Both the position numbers and the translations under genes were made by a program. 37,534 nt of DNA. It comes from Nitrosopumilus sp. Nsub. GTDB lineage: Archaea; Thermoproteota; Nitrososphaeria; Nitrososphaerales; Nitrosopumilaceae. The stretch's first letter is position 1; every line of letters starts with the position of its first letter. Of this stretch, positions 34,983 to 37,534 are shown piece after piece. A model generated the notes under the pieces. It worked only from the letters and a program-made list of their open reading frames with translations, searched no databases and was not told the origin of the DNA. The stretch spans positions 1 to 37,534 of the forward strand of contig NZ_LQMW01000016.1 of the NCBI RefSeq assembly GCF_001541925.1, given 5' to 3'.

Positions 34983-36098
34983 TTGGGAATTCCTGAAAAA
35001 ATTAAAGCCATTCAAGATGAAATGGCAAGAACTCAGATCAACAAAGCTACAGAGCATCACATAGGATTACTAAAAGCTAAAATTGCAAAATTAAAGAGAG
35101 AGCAAGAAGCAGACATCACCAAAAAATCAGGAATGAAGCAAGATGGATTTGATGTCAGGCGTACGGGTGATGCAACAGTAGTATTTATCGGATTGCCAAG
35201 TGTTGGAAAATCAACATTACTAAATAAAATGACAGGAGCCAAATCAACTGTTGGTGCATTTCAATTCACCACACTGACAGTAGTTCCAGGAATGATGGAA
35301 TATAGAGGTGCAAAAATTCAGGTATTAGATCTGCCAGGAATCATTAAAGGAGCTTCAACAGGCAAAGGACTTGGAAAAAGAATTTTGTCAGTTGCAAGAA
35401 CAGCAGATTTAGTATTATTGGTTTTAGATGTTTTTCAACCATATCACGAAGATGTTCTAACAAATGAATTAGGAAATATAGGAATTAGATTAAACCAATT
35501 ACCACCAAACATAACAATAGAAAAAGCATCGATGGGAGGCATTGCAATTGCCCAACAAGCAAAGTTAACAAAAATTACAGAAAAACATCTCAAAGATATT
35601 TTACATCTTTATGGAATAGTAAGTGCAAGAGTTGTTGTACGAGAAGATTTGACATCAGAGCAATTAGCAGATTATATTGCAGGCAACATTAGTTATTCTA
35701 AAGCAATCACAGTTCTAAATAAAATAGACTTGGTGGATAAAGAATTTCTAAAAGATTTGAAAACAAAAATAAAATCAGATGTAATAGAAGTTTCTGCAAA
35801 TGCAGATTTAAACATAGAAGTTTTAAAAGAAAAAATTTATGAGAAATTGAAATTCATTAGAATATACATGCGTCCAAAAGGCGGAGAAACTGATTTCAAA
35901 GAACCATTTATTGCAAGAGAAGGGGACACAGTAGAAGATATTTGTAATAAGATTCACAGAAGATTAAGAAGAGAATTCAGATACGGTTTAGTCTGGGGTA
36001 AAAGTGTAAAGTTTGGTGGACAAAGAGTAGGATTAACTCACATAATGCAAGATGAAGATGTTTTAACAATTATCAAAATCAAAGGCACAAGTTCTTAA
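34983..36098 (+). CDS. DRG-family GTP-binding protein (Obg-related, TGS domain)
   Basis: A 371-residue protein from TTG 34983. The N-terminal helical part (1-60) is followed by G1 GLPSVGKS (70-77), the G2 region TLTVVPG, G3 DLPGI (116-120), G4 NKID (about 246), and a C-terminal TGS domain (about 290-368) ending in DEDVLTIIKIKG. This is the archaeal DRG layout; its eukaryotic relatives act on ribosomes with Dfrp partners in translation. The insertion between G3 and G4 holds the usual S5D2-like region. It starts 87 bp from the divergent small ORF. Confidence 0.94.
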   Translation: MGIPEKIKAIQDEMARTQINKATEHHIGLLKAKIAKLKREQEADITKKSGMKQDGFDVRRTGDATVVFIGLPSVGKSTLLNKMTGAKSTVGAFQFTTLTVVPGMMEYRGAKIQVLDLPGIIKGASTGKGLGKRILSVARTADLVLLVLDVFQPYHEDVLTNELGNIGIRLNQLPPNITIEKASMGGIAIAQQAKLTKITEKHLKDILHLYGIVSARVVVREDLTSEQLADYIAGNISYSKAITVLNKIDLVDKEFLKDLKTKIKSDVIEVSANADLNIEVLKEKIYEKLKFIRIYMRPKGGETDFKEPFIAREGDTVEDICNKIHRRLRREFRYGLVWGKSVKFGGQRVGLTHIMQDEDVLTIIKIKGTSS

Positions 36099-36162
36099 TA
36101 AAAAATAAAATTAGATCAAATAAAATAAAAATAAATCACAAAAAATAAGAAAAATGCAGAAT

Positions 36163-36206
36163 AATGATCAATTACATGTACAAAAATGATCAATTACATG
36201 TACAAA
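36163..36206. repeat. Exact 22-bp direct repeat, two copies
   Basis: Two back-to-back identical 22-bp units (36163-36184, 36185-36206) each containing the small palindromes TGATCA and TGTACA. They lie in the AT-rich region (36099-36387) between the GTPase and the small basic protein, where I see no other ORF. They may be promoter-proximal binding sites for the latter. Confidence 0.85.
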
Positions 36207-36387
36207 AATTTCAAAAATAGATAAAAAATCAAAAAACAAATCAAAAATTAATTAAATAAAAAAATAAGCATAGAAAATATCGATCAGTAGTTTTTTCCAA
36301 TGATCAAATTACTTCAATAATTGTAATCAAATTGTGTAAATTTTTTTAGTTTAACCACTGAAAAACAATGAAAATATCGATTTTAGC

Positions 36388-36537
36388 ATGGCTACAAAAA
36401 GAAAAGCTGCAACTAAACGTAGATCAACTACAAAAGCAGCTCCAAAGAGAAAAGCTACTAAAAAAACTGCAACTAGAAAAGCAGCTCCAAAGAGAAAAAC
36501 TGCAGCAAAACGCAAAGCAGCTCCAAAGAGACGATAA
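36388..36537 (+). CDS. Lys/Arg/Ala-rich histone-H1-tail-like protein, 49 residues
   Basis: ATG 36388 to TAA 36537. The product is MATKRKAATKRRSTTKAAPK then further K/R/A/P/T-rich sequence, with KAAPKR present three times. More than a third of residues are Lys or Arg, and there is no acidic residue. The repeated AAPKRK pattern resembles the tails of histone H1 and small bacterial Hc1-like proteins, so it probably coats DNA or RNA. The frame is clean and begins with a good ATG; the antisense frame is hydrophobic by mirror effect. Upstream is a 22-bp direct repeat. Confidence 0.7.
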   Translation: MATKRKAATKRRSTTKAAPKRKATKKTATRKAAPKRKTAAKRKAAPKRR

Positions 36538-36616
36538 TCTCGTTTGCAAATTAACAATCGTCATACAGACGACGAATTGTTTTCATTTTTCTAATGCTCT
36601 TAGTGAAAACTATCAA

Positions 36617-36742
36617 TTTAAAAAATAAAATTTAAAAAATAAAATTTAAAAAATAAAATTTAAAAAATAAAATTTAAAAAATAAAATTTAAAAAATAAAA
36701 TTTAAAAAATAAAATTTAAAAAATAAAATTTAAAAAATAAAA
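36617..36742. repeat. Nine tandem 14-bp AT-rich units
   Basis: The unit TTTAAAAAATAAAA is repeated nine times without a mismatch. It fills the gap between two converging genes (basic protein and collagen-like). Each strand has T-runs at its 3' side, so the array could terminate both transcripts. Perfect copies point to recent expansion. Confidence 0.95.
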
Positions 36743-37531
36743 TTAATACAAATAGCTCATTAGTTTAATTTGTTCTTCAGTATTAATGATTTCTTTTGTT
36801 GTCAAGATTTCTAAGAGTTCTTTGAAAATTGCTTTTTGTTCAGCAGACATTCCACCAGATGGACCTTTTTCTCCAGGCGGACCAGGTGGGCCTCTAGGAC
36901 CAGCAGGACCAACAGGACCCTGACCACCTATTGGACCAGTTTCACCAATTGAACCTAGTGGACCAGTTGGGCCACGTTCACCTTGAGGGCCTTGAATACC
37001 TTGTGGGCCTTGTGGGCCTTTTTCTCCAGATGGACCAGTATTTCCACGTTCACCTTGTGTTCCTTGAGGGCCTTGTGGGCCTTTGTCACCAGGCGGACCA
37101 GTTGCACCAGTATTTCCTTTTTCTCCTATAGGACCTAGTGGACCTTTGTCACCTTTTTCTCCTTGTGGACCAGGAACACCAGTTAATCCTTTAGATCCAG
37201 CAGGACCTTGTGGGCCTTGTGGGCCTTTTTCTCCAGTTGGACCTTCAGGTCCTTTACTACCTTTGTCACCAAGAGGACCGGGTGGACCTAGTGGACCTTT
37301 GTCACCTTTTTCTCCTTGTGGACCAGGAACACCAGTTAATCCTTTAGATCCAACTGGGCCTTGTGGGCCTTGTGGGCCTTTGTCACCGGTTAGACCTTCT
37401 GGTCCTTTACTACCTTTGCCGCCACTTGTCTAGTGGAATGTCATTGTCTTTGGGACAGTGCTTGAGCTCACTTCCGGAGAACCTATTCTTACGTCTACCA
37501 CTCCTGCTGTACAACGTGTATAGACTCCCAT
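36743..37531 (-). pseudogene. Collagen-like (Gly-X-Y) protein with an in-frame TAG near its 5' end
   Basis: The minus-strand frame from about 37429 to TAA at 36743 encodes some 180 residues of Gly-X-Y repeats ([37 protein letters not shown]), then a 35-residue helical C-terminal end ([20 protein letters not shown]...), possibly for trimerisation. No ATG, GTG or TTG occurs between the repeat and a TAG at 37430-37432. In the same frame upstream, ATG 37531 gives MGVYTRCTAGVVDVRIGSPE and on to TMTFH just before that TAG. So the gene has a nonsense codon at codon 34, or it starts elsewhere after a frameshift. Collagen-like proteins form extracellular fibres, but no signal peptide is visible here. 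Confidence 0.7.
37131..37430 (-). repeat. 153-bp direct repeat inside the collagen-like gene
   Basis: Two copies begin at 37131 and 37284, offset 153 bp, which is 17 Gly-X-Y triplets. The first 69 bases are identical, the rest nearly so. Such duplications lengthen or shorten collagen-like regions without losing frame. Confidence 0.9.
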
Positions 37532-37534
37532 CTA

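Noticed and set aside
37083-37433. Plus-strand Pro/Gly/Ser-rich ORF (and the one at 36931-37131)
   Set aside because: It is the exact antisense of the collagen Gly-X-Y repeat; the minus strand gives regular GXY triplets with a sensible C-terminus.

Overview
The window looks like the chromosome of an ammonia-oxidising thaumarchaeon of the Nitrosopumilales. The evidence is strongly AT-rich DNA, archaeal-only gene versions (ArfA-type GTP cyclohydrolase III, archaeal ArgS, a proteasome beta subunit, a DRG-type GTPase, archaeal TrmI), a CdvA cell-division gene, and many TTG/GTG starts and very short leaders. The chemotaxis genes point to a motile relative such as Nitrosarchaeum rather than a non-motile Nitrosopumilus; that genus-level placement is inference.

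Positions 1-13,500 form a signal-transduction island. Two soluble PAS chemoreceptors (1-412, partial, and 8106-9146) each stand divergent to a small protein followed by a CheY-like receiver (743-1537 and 9323-10382), so a module seems to have been duplicated. Between them are a CheW, a ribbon-helix-helix regulator, and a three-gene operon of a tandem KaiC/RAD55-like ATPase flanked by two small related helical proteins. A membrane histidine kinase (10386-12563) follows the second receiver, and a PAS-only protein ends the block. Embedded in it is a riboflavin/F420 precursor pair (ribB, arfA). A decayed zone (6888-8105) holds an IS66-like transposase remnant and an in-frame heptad repeat. C11 tracts in two signalling genes and a (TCA)11 tract in the kinase suggest slippage-prone coding.

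Positions 13,500-25,600 are mostly metabolic and housekeeping: acetyl-CoA synthetase, a zinc-binding lipoprotein-like transporter component, CdvA, a tandem ThyX-like protein, MsrB, homoserine dehydrogenase coupled to a PUA-domain protein, a proteasome beta subunit lacking the usual Thr1, DoxX, an M20 peptidase and NAD(P)HX dehydratase. Two frameshifted small genes lie here (15571-15758, 16993-17128).

Positions 25,600-34,900 carry TrmI with a repetitive KAKTT tail, an Mrr-like nuclease fold lacking its catalytic Lys, several small zinc-ribbon or membrane proteins, an ORF split by an in-frame TAG, a long coiled-coil protein, and an apparent operon (small membrane protein, phosphoglycolate phosphatase, argS, small membrane protein). 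The last part has a DRG GTPase, a 49-residue Lys/Arg/Ala-rich histone-tail-like protein, an AT-rich 14-bp satellite, and a minus-strand collagen-like gene whose frame is interrupted by TAG near its 5' end. I saw no rRNA, tRNA or CRISPR array.
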